DNA of 8,461 nt, from assembly GCA_937884735.1 (NCBI GenBank), contig CAKZYI010000241.1:1-8461 (forward strand), read 5' to 3'. Under the pieces are notes generated by a model that worked only from the letters and a program-made list of their open reading frames with translations, had not been told where the DNA came from and did no database searches. Numbering within the stretch: position 1 is the first letter of the stretch; each line of letters opens with the position of its first letter. Source of the stretch: an uncultured Pleurocapsa sp. (GTDB lineage: Bacteria > Cyanobacteriota > Cyanobacteriia > Cyanobacteriales > Xenococcaceae). The position numbers were made by a program, and so were the translations under genes. This document shows, one piece after another, positions 1 through 5,889 of this stretch.

Positions 1-1
1 G

Positions 2-358
2 CTACCTGTTACTGGTGGCTTGATGATATTAGGAGTAATGGCTAGCTCTGGATTACCTGGAATGGTAGGTTTTATTTCGGAATTTCTGGTATTTAGGGGC
101 AGTTTTCCTATTTTTCCCATTCCCACTTTGATGTGCTTGGTGGGTACTGGATTAACTGCCGTTTATTTCTTACTAGTCATTAACAAAGTATTTTTTGGTA
201 GTCTCACAGAAAGTTTGACTCAGCATCCCCCCGTACAGTTGAAAGAACGCGTTACAGCTTTTGTGCTCCTGATCTTGATTGTGGCATTTGGAATCAAACC
301 AGATTGGGTGACTCATTGGAGTGAAATAGCAGCCATCGCTCTTTTAACTGGCGGTTAG
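2..358 (+). CDS. ndhD4: NDH-1 subunit NdhD C-terminal part (NdhD3/NdhD4 type), 5' truncated by window edge
   Basis: This is the 3' end of a proton-pumping antiporter-like NDH-1 subunit in the thylakoid or plasma membrane. The open frame runs from the window edge for 118 codons to TAG at 356-358, so the start lies outside. Visible are the family motif GLPGMVGFISEFLVF and two to three hydrophobic segments (around LMILGVMASSGLPG, LMCLVGTGLTAVYFLLVI and VTAFVLLILIVAFGI). The next gene encodes a CO2-hydration protein, which points to NdhD3 or NdhD4, the subunits special to the CO2-uptake complexes, rather than the respiratory NdhD1/D2. I prefer NdhD4 because the neighbour is shorter than CupA-type proteins and no cupS-like gene follows. 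The family is confident; the paralogue number is inferred from context only. Confidence 0.85.
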   Translation, partial: LPVTGGLMILGVMASSGLPGMVGFISEFLVFRGSFPIFPIPTLMCLVGTGLTAVYFLLVINKVFFGSLTESLTQHPPVQLKERVTAFVLLILIVAFGIKPDWVTHWSEIAAIALLTGG

Positions 359-411
359 TAATCAGTAATCAGTAATCAGTAAACAGTAAACAGTAATCAG
401 TAATCAGTAAT
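359..411 (+). repeat. Tandem heptamer repeat TAATCAG, 7.5 copies (STRR-type)
   Basis: Seven full units begin at 359, 366, 373, 380, 387, 394 and 401, followed by a partial TAAT. Five units are TAATCAG; the fourth and fifth are TAAACAG. Heptamer tandem repeats of this kind are known in cyanobacterial genomes as STRR sequences. The array fills nearly all of the gap between the ndhD-like stop (358) and the chpX-like ATG (419). Every unit carries TAA, so no frame can stay open across it. Confidence 0.9.
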
Positions 412-418
412 TAAATAA

Positions 419-1567
419 ATGGTTGGTACTTCTGTAAAACGCTCAAAATCCACCTTAGTAGATGAATATATTGCTAGATTAGAACAAGGAGATGCTTTAC
501 TTGATGATTCTCTTCAAAACCTGGTAGAGGTTGTAGGTATTCTTGAAAGCTATGGTGTAGTTTTAGATGCCTATTCAATTAACCTGTGCTACATCGCCAA
601 TACTCAATTTCTTAAATTATTTCCTTTTTTTAAATACTTCAACGGGGAAATAAATAGTAGCAAGATTACTAAATTTATCTGGCACGATCGCCTTAATTAT
701 GAATATGCTGAATACTGCATGAAATCAATGTTCTGGCATGGTGGTGGTGGTTTAGATGCCTATTTAGATACTCCCGAATTTGCAGCGGAAACGGAAAAGC
801 TGATTAAGGTTTATTGCAAGTACAATCCCTTAATGTTGGGGCTACACAAAATATTCCCAGATTTCCTGCCCGAACAAATGCGCCAAATGGCTTACTACAG
901 CGGCTTAGGACAGTTTTGGCGGGTCATGAGTGATATTTTTATTAACTTATCGGATAGTTATAACCGCGGCGAAGTTAAGTCTATTCCTGACGTTGTAAAG
1001 TTTATTTTGGATGGATTGGTCGCCGATGCCACCAGACCAATCGTTTATGTTCCCAAGATAGGAGATAAGCAGTTTGAGATTATTCCCGAATCAGCAGGGT
1101 TAACATTTTTGGCTGATACGGCTGTTCCTTATGTAGAAGCCATATTTTTTAGGGGAACTCCGTTTACGGGGACAGTATCCTATAATGCCCAGGCATATGA
1201 AATTCCCTATGACCTAGGAATGTTTAACTATGGAGCATTGTATGCCGATCCTTTGCCTATTGGTGGGGCAGGAATTCCCCCTACTTTGCTGATGCAGGAT
1301 ATGCGTCATTTCCTGCCAAATTATTTACGTAAGCTTTATCAAGAAAAAAGCATCCGAGGAGAAGGCGATCTAAAAATTCAGATTTGTGAAAGCTTCCAAA
1401 GATCTATGTTTTGTGTAACTACTGCCGCTGTTCAAGGATTAGCACCTCACTCACTAGATACATCAGATCCCGATGAGCAGCTTGCCAATCGCAAATATTT
1501 GAAGGGTTGGCTCAATCGAATCTTAGAATCTCAAATTACCAAAGTCAATAGTAGAACTGTTGATTGA
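419..1567 (+). CDS. chpX: CO2 hydration protein of the NDH-1 CO2-uptake complex (ChpX/CupB-like, ChpY/CupA family)
   Basis: This 382-residue protein belongs to the Cup/Chp family, which docks on the distal membrane arm of cyanobacterial NDH-1MS complexes. There it couples electron flow to vectorial hydration of CO2 to bicarbonate. No signal peptide or clear membrane helix is visible, as expected for a cytoplasmic-side subunit. Conserved-looking blocks are FIWHDRLNYEYAEYCMKSMFWHGGGG (residues 86-111, split here as FIWHDRLNYEYAEYC and MKSMFWHGGGG), FPDFLPEQMRQMAYYSGLGQFWRVMSD (146-172, core MRQMAYYSGLGQFWRVM) and PLPIGGAGIPPTLLMQDMRHFLP (278-300, core GGAGIPPTLLMQDM). His89 with Arg91 resembles the His/Arg zinc site known in CupA, an inference I cannot prove here. 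ATG 419 is the only sensible start: TAA codons block every upstream frame and the next Met is residue 102. No Shine-Dalgarno is visible, so it is probably cotranscribed with ndhD. The split from CupA rests on length and on the lack of a cupS neighbour. Confidence 0.85.
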   Translation: MVGTSVKRSKSTLVDEYIARLEQGDALLDDSLQNLVEVVGILESYGVVLDAYSINLCYIANTQFLKLFPFFKYFNGEINSSKITKFIWHDRLNYEYAEYCMKSMFWHGGGGLDAYLDTPEFAAETEKLIKVYCKYNPLMLGLHKIFPDFLPEQMRQMAYYSGLGQFWRVMSDIFINLSDSYNRGEVKSIPDVVKFILDGLVADATRPIVYVPKIGDKQFEIIPESAGLTFLADTAVPYVEAIFFRGTPFTGTVSYNAQAYEIPYDLGMFNYGALYADPLPIGGAGIPPTLLMQDMRHFLPNYLRKLYQEKSIRGEGDLKIQICESFQRSMFCVTTAAVQGLAPHSLDTSDPDEQLANRKYLKGWLNRILESQITKVNSRTVD

Positions 1568-1603
1568 CTATATAGCTAGATTAATGTTAATTTATCCACA
1601 ATT

Positions 1604-1623
1604 TTGTCTAAATAATGAGACAA
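1604..1623. repeat. Small inverted repeat TTGTCT-N8-AGACAA downstream of chpX
   Basis: Perfect 6-bp arms at 1604-1609 and 1618-1623 flank an 8-nt AT-rich loop, 37 bp after the chpX-like stop. No T-run follows, so it is a poor intrinsic terminator. It might be a weak processing hairpin or an operator upstream of fabD. Its spacing differs from the 26-bp palindromes further right, so I do not count it among them. Confidence 0.35.
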
Positions 1624-1726
1624 TTGGGTGTTAGCTGCTTATTATAAAAATCTTAAAATATCAACTAAACACCTTTTTTATAGTATAAGCAACTTATTGT
1701 ACACAGAAGAATATAATTCTACATCA

Positions 1727-2629
1727 ATGACAAAAACAGCATGGGTAATACCAGGACAAGGTTCTCAAGTCGTAGGAATGGGAGTAGATTTACAAAATAT
1801 TCCCGCTGCAAAAGCAAGATTTGAGGCTGCGGAAAAAGTACTGGGTTGGTCTGTATTAGATATTTGCCAAGGGGATGAAATAACCTTGGCTCGTACTCTA
1901 TATACTCAACCTTCTCTATATGTTATTGAATCAATTTTGGTGGATTTGCTGAGGGAGCGGACGGATTTACCTGAGCTAGTAGCTGGTCATAGTCTGGGTG
2001 AATATGTCGCCCTATATGCAGCAGGAGTTTTTGATTTCGAATCGGGGCTGCGTTTGGTTAAAAAACGTGCCGAATTAATGGATAGTGCTGCTGGAGGAAA
2101 AATGGCTGCACTAATGAAATTTGACCGCGAAGAATTAGATGCAGTTTTGGCAAAGACTCCTGATGTAGTCTTGGCTAACGATAACAGTAAAGGACAAGTT
2201 GTTATTTCTGGTACTCCTAAAGCTGTAGAAGAAGTAGTCCGCCAGGTAAAAGTCAAACGAGTTATGATGCTCAACGTAGGGGGCGCATTTCATTCTCCTT
2301 TAATGGAGACTGCTAGCTCTCAGTTTATGACTGTGCTAGATAAAATTAACTTCAATGATGCTCAAGTTGCGGTTTTATCAAATGTCGAACCCACTCCTAC
2401 AGTAGACCAACAAGAGTTAAAACGAAGACTTGCCGCCCAAATGACGGGTTCAGTGTGCTGGCGAGAAATTATGCTGCAATTTTCTGCGTTAAATATTACC
2501 AATATAACTGAAGTAGGGCCAGGTAAAGCTTTGTGTGGCTTGATTAAAAGAACATGCAAAGAAATTAGCCTAGAAAATATTGGCACGTTAGAACAACTAG
2601 ATGCTAAAACCCTTGTTTTAACTCCCTAA
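1727..2629 (+). CDS. fabD: Malonyl-CoA:ACP transacylase FabD
   Basis: FabD transfers the malonyl group from malonyl-CoA to acyl carrier protein, supplying extender units for type II fatty-acid synthesis in the cytoplasm. The 300-residue length is normal. N-terminal WVIPGQGSQ (residues 6-14) gives the oxyanion-side Gln11. VAGHSLGEY (85-93) is the nucleophile elbow with catalytic Ser89. VKKRAELM (111-118) has the malonyl-carboxylate-binding Arg114. GGAFHSPLM (185-193) carries the catalytic His189, and EVGPGKAL (262-269) the usual C-terminal loop. I chose ATG 1727 because MTKTAWVIPGQGSQ starts like the family. The same frame is open back to GTG 1628, but those 33 residues are not FabD-like. A TATAAT lies at 1712-1717, very near the ATG, so the promoter assignment is unclear. 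The upstream neighbour is chpX, not the fabH often seen next to fabD. Confidence 0.96.
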   Translation: MTKTAWVIPGQGSQVVGMGVDLQNIPAAKARFEAAEKVLGWSVLDICQGDEITLARTLYTQPSLYVIESILVDLLRERTDLPELVAGHSLGEYVALYAAGVFDFESGLRLVKKRAELMDSAAGGKMAALMKFDREELDAVLAKTPDVVLANDNSKGQVVISGTPKAVEEVVRQVKVKRVMMLNVGGAFHSPLMETASSQFMTVLDKINFNDAQVAVLSNVEPTPTVDQQELKRRLAAQMTGSVCWREIMLQFSALNITNITEVGPGKALCGLIKRTCKEISLENIGTLEQLDAKTLVLTP

Positions 2630-2643
2630 GTACTAGCTTCAAG

Positions 2644-2685
2644 GAGGAATAGACCATAAAATAAGCAAACTATTCCTCGTTTTTT
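2644..2685 (+). terminator. Rho-independent terminator of fabD
   Basis: Perfect 9-bp arms GAGGAATAG (2644-2652) and CTATTCCTC (2670-2678) enclose a 17-nt loop, followed by G and six T (2680-2685). It starts 15 bp after the fabD stop. The right arm doubles as the last two codons and stop (GAG GAA TAG) of the convergent gene on the minus strand. Read in that direction there is no T-run, so it should stop mainly fabD transcripts. Confidence 0.85.
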
Positions 2686-3296
2686 AAATTCTTCCCCCAA
2701 AGAGCAAGCCCTCCTCCTTTTCCCCTTGCTGCGATAAGCCTGACTGCATGGCTTCGCGACGCATTTTCTTCAATTAAAAAATAGCTGAAAAATGCTTGTT
2801 CGGATAACTTTTTTTGATAAAACTCCTTATCTCTGACTTCGCCATTACTAATGTAGCCATCATAAATTTTCCAGCCAAATATTTTTGCCGTCAGGCTAGT
2901 AAAGTCAAAAGCCAAAATATTTTTCTGAGATAAGAATTTTACAGGGCCACTTAAAGATAAATTGAGAAAAGCAATTCGAACAGAGTTTGTAACCCTACCA
3001 GTGTCAACAGAGATAGAGTCCTTTTCGTAGGTAATTTGGATCTTAATAAATTGAGGTATATATCTTCCTACACCTAAAACAATACCTGCTTTTTTTCTAG
3101 ATTTTTTTGTTCCAGTAATGAAGCGCAAATTCCAGCACCCCACTAAGTCTGAAAAATTGTAATGTTTTTTTTCTTTTTTAGCGGATTTTTCTACGCTGAG
3201 TAAAGCTTCTTGCAATTGTGCTGAATCTGGTAGATTAATTTGCTCTTTTTTTAAACTTGCTGCTTGCTGTAACAAAGATAATTTATTTGATGTCAT
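2670..3296 (-). CDS. Uncharacterised protein, possibly PAP/fibrillin-like (plastid-lipid-associated) family
   Basis: A 208-residue soluble protein with no signal peptide. The N-terminus (1-45) is helical and charged. The rest reads like a beta-rich, lipocalin-like fold. LVGCWNLRFITGTKK (51-65) resembles the 'L.G.W.L.YT' opening of PAP/fibrillin domains, GRVTNSVRI (100-108) the 'G.V.N.V' strand, and RLIAARGKGGGLALW (186-200) the closing 'R..GG' strand. Fibrillins bind lipids or quinones at thylakoids. This match is from memory of the pattern, so function is open. ATG at 3294-3296 is the first Met; no Shine-Dalgarno is visible. Residues 179-184 (ASRSHA) are encoded by a GC-rich repeat-like insert that stands out from the AT-rich gene. 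It converges on fabD and its last codons form one arm of the fabD terminator. Confidence 0.7.
   Translation of the reverse strand: MTSNKLSLLQQAASLKKEQINLPDSAQLQEALLSVEKSAKKEKKHYNFSDLVGCWNLRFITGTKKSRKKAGIVLGVGRYIPQFIKIQITYEKDSISVDTGRVTNSVRIAFLNLSLSGPVKFLSQKNILAFDFTSLTAKIFGWKIYDGYISNGEVRDKEFYQKKLSEQAFFSYFLIEENASRSHAVRLIAARGKGGGLALWGKNLKNEE
2746..2763 (-). repeat. GC-rich short repeat-like insert inside the fibrillin-like gene
   Basis: The 18 bases GCATGGCTTCGCGACGCA contain the palindrome TCGCGA and end in GCAT-like arms. They are much richer in GC than the flanks. On the coding strand they read ASRSHA. The same GCGTCGCGAAGCCATGC-type string and the peptide SRSHA recur, to my knowledge, in many unrelated cyanobacterial ORFs, as expected of a dispersed short palindromic repeat. 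Only one copy lies here, so repeat status rests on that recollection. Confidence 0.45.
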
Positions 3297-3567
3297 TTAA
3301 TTATTTGATTTTTGGATTGTCATGTCAGGAAAATCTCATTCTAGTCTTATACAATTCCGCTAAGATACACAATACTAGTTGGTCAAAGAAAATTTGCTAT
3401 GTATGAATCGTCGCCAAGTTTGATAAATGTATTTACAATAGTATCTTTCACTCTTTTTGCCTATTGATGATTTAATCTAAACAACACAAATTTATATTCA
3501 ATTTCATTATTTTTTTTAAATCTTAAATCAGAATATCTTTAACTATATTCAAGCACTACAGCTTACT

Positions 3568-3828
3568 ATGTCGTTAGCCACAAAATTACTTAACTTAATT
3601 GGTCTAAAAAGAAAAGAAGCAGTTCCTTACTGGCTTAAAATAAGTACCAAAGTACCAAAATGCGTTTATTATTTTGGTCCTTTTGACAGTCCCCTTGAAG
3701 CTAAAGCATTACAGGCTGGCTATATTGAAGACTTAATGGAAGAAGACGCTTTGGGAATTCATGTGGAGTTAGAACAGCGTTTTCTAGAGACAGAAGAGTT
3801 AACCGTTTGTGATGAAGAGTTGTTTTAA
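3568..3828 (+). CDS. DUF1816 family small protein
   Basis: An 86-residue protein of the cyanobacterial DUF1816 family. The core is WLKISTKVPKCVYYFGPFDS (residues 22-41), with the family's aromatic W, the P-x-C-x-YYFGPF block, and then EA...GYIEDLMEEDALGI (44-64). The N-terminus (SLATKLLNLIGLKRK) is amphipathic and basic. The tail is acidic (EELTVCDEELF). The role is unknown; some DUF1816 proteins are discussed near phycobilisome linkers, but nothing here proves this. ATG 3568 is the first Met in frame and fits the family's short N-terminus. The 271 bp upstream have no gene, only AT-rich DNA with a possible -10 (TATATT near 3545) and no clear -35. It is monocistronic. Confidence 0.8.
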   Translation: MSLATKLLNLIGLKRKEAVPYWLKISTKVPKCVYYFGPFDSPLEAKALQAGYIEDLMEEDALGIHVELEQRFLETEELTVCDEELF

Positions 3829-4143
3829 GCTGGGTTTGGTTTAGATATAGTTTCTCAACCTATACTTTTGCTTTTGGATATCGATTTAATTATAGTGATC
3901 GCAATTAAGTTTTAGAACTATCTGTGCTGTCTATCCAGTAGTTCTAATGAAATTTTTACTGGGAAAAAATATTCATAGTCTTTTGAAGAATTAATGGCGT
4001 TGCCCTCCATTTTAGTTTTGGAGCAGCTTGTTTTAGTAAATCAATCTGTGTTTAACGCTGATTAATCGAGCCTTTTTGATTGTTATTTTCACAAGGAATT
4101 AGAAGTTTTTTCCTTTTGTTTTGTAAAATAAAGCACTATTTTT
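3829..4143. other. Gene-free stretch between DUF1816 gene and first 26-bp palindrome
   Basis: About 315 bp with no supportable coding region on either strand. It holds the 3912-3947 hairpin and otherwise AT-rich DNA. A 15-codon frame (3947-3994) has no ribosome site and no homology that I recognise. It marks the left border of the palindrome-bounded region. Confidence 0.6.
3912..3947 (+). terminator. 9-bp-stem hairpin downstream of the DUF1816 gene (possible terminator)
   Basis: Perfect inverted arms TTAGAACTA (3912-3920) and TAGTTCTAA (3939-3947), with an inner CTG/CAG pair (3922-3924, 3936-3938), make a hairpin of up to 12 bp with an 11-nt loop. A short T5 run follows at about 3953. It lies 83 bp past the DUF1816 stop. 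The AT-rich stem and distant T-run make it a weak terminator candidate; it could instead be an operator or part of a small RNA. Confidence 0.4.
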
Positions 4144-4169
4144 TGTGTCAAAAATAAATTAATGATACA
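4144..4169. repeat. 26-bp palindromic site A
   Basis: Arms TGTGTCA (4144-4150) and TGATACA (4163-4169) pair at 6 of 7 positions across a 12-bp AT-only spacer. It is the leftmost of eight sites. It lies 27 bp beyond the end of the read-through frame of the Dnd-associated gene. Confidence 0.9.
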
Positions 4170-4196
4170 AATAATAACTAGCTCTTTTGGCTCTTT

Positions 4197-4265
4197 TCAC
4201 AAAAATCGACTGAGATCGAATTCTTCATCTTCGGTTTGAGATGCAAATCTCTCTTCATTGAGAAT
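4197..4265 (-). pseudogene. Read-through C-terminal remnant of the Dnd-associated gene
   Basis: In frame with the gene above, 22 codons beyond its TAG encode ILNEERF, then a Ser/Gln linker and EDEEFDLSRFL, ending at TGA. The acidic, coding-like text and its natural end close to palindrome A indicate the original 3' end. A single-base change of a Leu codon (TTG to TAG) would explain the break. Confidence 0.65.
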
Positions 4266-4664
4266 CTAAACTAGTCTTTCGGTATAATCAACCGCACCAC
4301 GCAATTCATTACCTAGTTTTTCTAAACCACCGTTGGCGTACTCTTCAAAAATTTGAACTCTGTTGATTTCTGAGATTCCACCTTCTGTTGACAAAATCTT
4401 GATATCTTGGGTATCTGCTATTGCAATCAATTTAATTAGATAATCGTATCCACGGGAAATAAAAACCTCTAAACTAATTGGTGCGGGTTCACTTTGAGAA
4501 ATTTCAGTTAGTGGGACTTTTTTCTGGTATTTTGCACCCAAGCTGGCAGCAAAAGCAACGATATCTGCATAAGTTTGAAATGCACCCGTAGATCCTTTTG
4601 TATCCAACAATTTTTGGACTAATTCTGCTTTATCTTTGGCTACTTTTATACGGGGTAGAGGCAT
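4266..4664 (-). CDS. DNA phosphorothioation (Dnd)-associated protein 4 homologue, C-terminally interrupted
   Basis: A 132-residue protein matching the Dnd/Dpt system-associated protein 4 family, known next to DNA-phosphorothioation defence genes. Hallmarks are VAKDKAELVQKLL (8-20), TGAFQTYADIVAFAASLGAK (26-45), PISLEVFISRGYDYLIKL (62-79), and the near-invariant-looking IFEEYANGGLEKLGNELRG (105-123). The frame stops at TAG 4266-4268 right after ERLV. It then stays open for 22 more codons to TGA 4197-4199, with an acidic tail EDEEFDLSRFL that looks like the normal family C-terminus. So an intact version would be about 155 residues, and this one is likely damaged late. No dndA-E or dptF-H genes lie here, so it is an orphan. 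ATG 4662-4664 has no clear Shine-Dalgarno. It is the sole gene between palindromes A and B. Confidence 0.8.
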   Translation of the reverse strand: MPLPRIKVAKDKAELVQKLLDTKGSTGAFQTYADIVAFAASLGAKYQKKVPLTEISQSEPAPISLEVFISRGYDYLIKLIAIADTQDIKILSTEGGISEINRVQIFEEYANGGLEKLGNELRGAVDYTERLV

Positions 4665-4723
4665 TTTTAAGGAACGAGGAGTAAGGAAAATAGACTTTTT
4701 TAGTATATGTTTACTAGGTTTGT

Positions 4724-4749
4724 TGTGTCAAATTTAAATTAATGACGCA
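4724..4749. repeat. 26-bp palindromic site B
   Basis: Arms TGTGTCA (4724-4730) and TGACGCA (4743-4749), 6 of 7 paired, 12-bp AT-only spacer. The left flank extends the match to TTGTTGTGTCAAA, also found on the minus strand at site H. It lies 59 bp upstream of the Dnd-associated start and 11 bp beyond the read-through end of the TPR frame. Confidence 0.9.
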
Positions 4750-4760
4750 AAAAATTCAGA

Positions 4761-4898
4761 TCATAGCTGATTGTTTTCGATAATTATTGAATTAATTTTA
4801 ATATTCAGAGCAAAATTGTTTACTTGACAACAAATTAAAGCTGCTTGTTGAAGATATTTAATTCCTTTGGTGACATCTTCTTGATTTATAGCTGCTAT
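4761..4898 (-). pseudogene. Read-through 3' remnant of the TPR gene
   Basis: Past TGA 4899-4901 the same frame continues for 45 codons without a stop: a short linker, then EDVTKGIKYLQQAALICCQ and an Asn/Ile-rich tail. KGIKYLQQAA mimics the second helix of a TPR unit. Its end lies 11 bp from palindrome B. I infer an original gene of about 222 residues. Confidence 0.5.
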
Positions 4899-5429
4899 TC
4901 ACTGAGCGAATAAGCCAATTTCATCATGAGAGTATAGTTGATAATTGATATGCTTCGCTTTTTTATAGTTGTTATGAGCAAGCTTGCAATTATCTAGCTC
5001 GTAGTAGGCATTAGCTATGCTGAGGTATGAGGCGACAAAATTGGGTTTTAGGCTTATTGCTTGAGTAAAATTTGCGATCGCTTTTTTGTATTTTTTCATT
5101 AAATAATAAATCACACCACGGTTGTAATAATTAGCAGCCGTAGGATGAAACTCAACAAGTCTAGAGAAGTCATCAATAGAATTTTGATATTTGCCCAGAT
5201 AAGAATAAGAAGCACCCCGTCCAAAATAGGCATTAACATTGTCTGGAGCTAACTCAATCGCTTGAGTAAAATTTACGATCGCACTTGCTATATCACCTGA
5301 ATTTTTAAAAGCTTTGCCTTGCTGATAATAATCCTGTGCAGATTGCTTCAACTTCTCTGACTGACAAGAATGTGTTAATTCGAGCTTCTCTATTCCTGCC
5401 CAAATTATTTCTTCCCAATTAACACTCAT
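4899..5429 (-). CDS. TPR-repeat protein, probably C-terminally truncated by an in-frame stop
   Basis: A 176-residue protein made of tetratricopeptide repeats, helical scaffolds for protein contacts. Repeats start near residues 32 (AQDYYQQGKAFKNSGDIASA), 66 (NAYFGRGASYSYLGKYQNSI), 100 (NYYNRGVIYYLMKKYKKAIA) and 134 (ASYLSIANAYYELDNCKLAH). The A-x-x-NFTQAI-x-LxP ends show at 54-63 and 120-129. There is no signal peptide or second domain, so the partner is unknown. The frame ends at TGA 4899-4901 after GLFAQ but is open for 45 more codons to TGA 4761-4763. This reads like a further helix pair (VTKGIKYLQQAALICCQVNN). ATG 5427-5429 is the first Met. The gene fills the segment between palindromes B and C. 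HIP1 5074-5081 lies inside. Confidence 0.8.
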   Translation of the reverse strand: MSVNWEEIIWAGIEKLELTHSCQSEKLKQSAQDYYQQGKAFKNSGDIASAIVNFTQAIELAPDNVNAYFGRGASYSYLGKYQNSIDDFSRLVEFHPTAANYYNRGVIYYLMKKYKKAIANFTQAISLKPNFVASYLSIANAYYELDNCKLAHNNYKKAKHINYQLYSHDEIGLFAQ

Positions 5430-5567
5430 AATTACTGCCCAAATACTTCAATTGCGAACTTAATTATTAGGTATATTCTTTTCTGCTAATACGATTGAGA
5501 TCACACCTATGGAAAATAAAAACCAATAATAAAAAAACTTCAAATGGAGTAGATATCAGCTTTATAT

Positions 5568-5593
5568 TGTGTCAAAATCAAAACTATGACACA
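5568..5593. repeat. 26-bp palindromic site C (perfect arms)
   Basis: The only copy with fully matching arms: TGTGTCA (5568-5574) and TGACACA (5587-5593), 12-bp spacer. It lies 15 bp upstream of the HTH gene's ATG 5609 and between the divergently read TPR and HTH genes. It could therefore act as an operator as well as a segment border. Confidence 0.9.
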
Positions 5594-5608
5594 TTTACCA
5601 CAAACAAT

Positions 5609-5875
5609 ATGCTGATTGACGGTCAAAAATATACTTACCGCCAGTTAATAGAAGAAACTGGCTTATCTAGAAGTACTTTGCATCGGCGTATCAAGGCTTT
5701 AAAAGAGTCAGGTGTTCCTTTAACAATAGGAGCAATTACCCAATTTCCTACTACCTGGGCTTTTCATGACAAGGAAGGCAACTTTTATTCTTCCAAAACT
5801 GACTATGCAGTGAAAAAGAATATTCCCTATTATGAAATGTTTCAAAAATCTAATTCTGACACATCAGGCAGTTAA
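5609..5875 (+). CDS. Small helix-turn-helix DNA-binding protein
   Basis: An 88-residue protein whose N-terminal half is a helix-turn-helix: YTYRQLIEETGLSRSTLHRR (residues 8-27) then IKALKESGVPL (28-38). The turn is T-G-L-S and the recognition helix RSTLHRRIKAL. The C-terminal half, with KEGNFYSSKTDYAVKKNIPY (55-74), is not recognised. It is probably a small regulator or the DNA-binding part of a larger system. I chose ATG 5609; the frame is open back to TTG 5495, but that would put palindrome C inside the gene and the extra residues look non-coding. No clear Shine-Dalgarno. Residues 77-85 are encoded by palindrome D, so the natural C-terminus may have been altered there. GNAT follows after 14 bp. 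Confidence 0.65.
   Translation: MLIDGQKYTYRQLIEETGLSRSTLHRRIKALKESGVPLTIGAITQFPTTWAFHDKEGNFYSSKTDYAVKKNIPYYEMFQKSNSDTSGS
5838..5863. repeat. 26-bp palindromic site D
   Basis: Arms TGTTTCA (5838-5844) and TGACACA (5857-5863), 6 of 7 paired, 12-bp spacer. It is the only copy inside a reading frame: the last residues of the HTH protein. It lies 10 bp before the HTH stop and 27 bp before the GNAT start, so it separates those two genes. Confidence 0.85.
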
Positions 5876-5889
5876 AATAAGGAAACAAT

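Noticed and set aside
1628..1726. GTG-started 33-codon extension upstream of fabD
   Set aside because: The residues do not resemble FabD, and MTKTAWVIPGQGSQ at 1727 is the family's normal start.
1987..2586. Minus-strand open frames inside fabD
   Set aside because: They mirror a confidently assigned gene, and their translations show no domain or ribosome site.
3947..3994. 15-codon open frame starting MKFLLGK
   Set aside because: Too short, starts inside a hairpin arm, no ribosome site, no recognisable homology.
5495..5608. TTG-started extension of the HTH gene
   Set aside because: It would run through palindrome C and adds an unstructured Asn/Lys-rich stretch; ATG 5609 sits just before the HTH.
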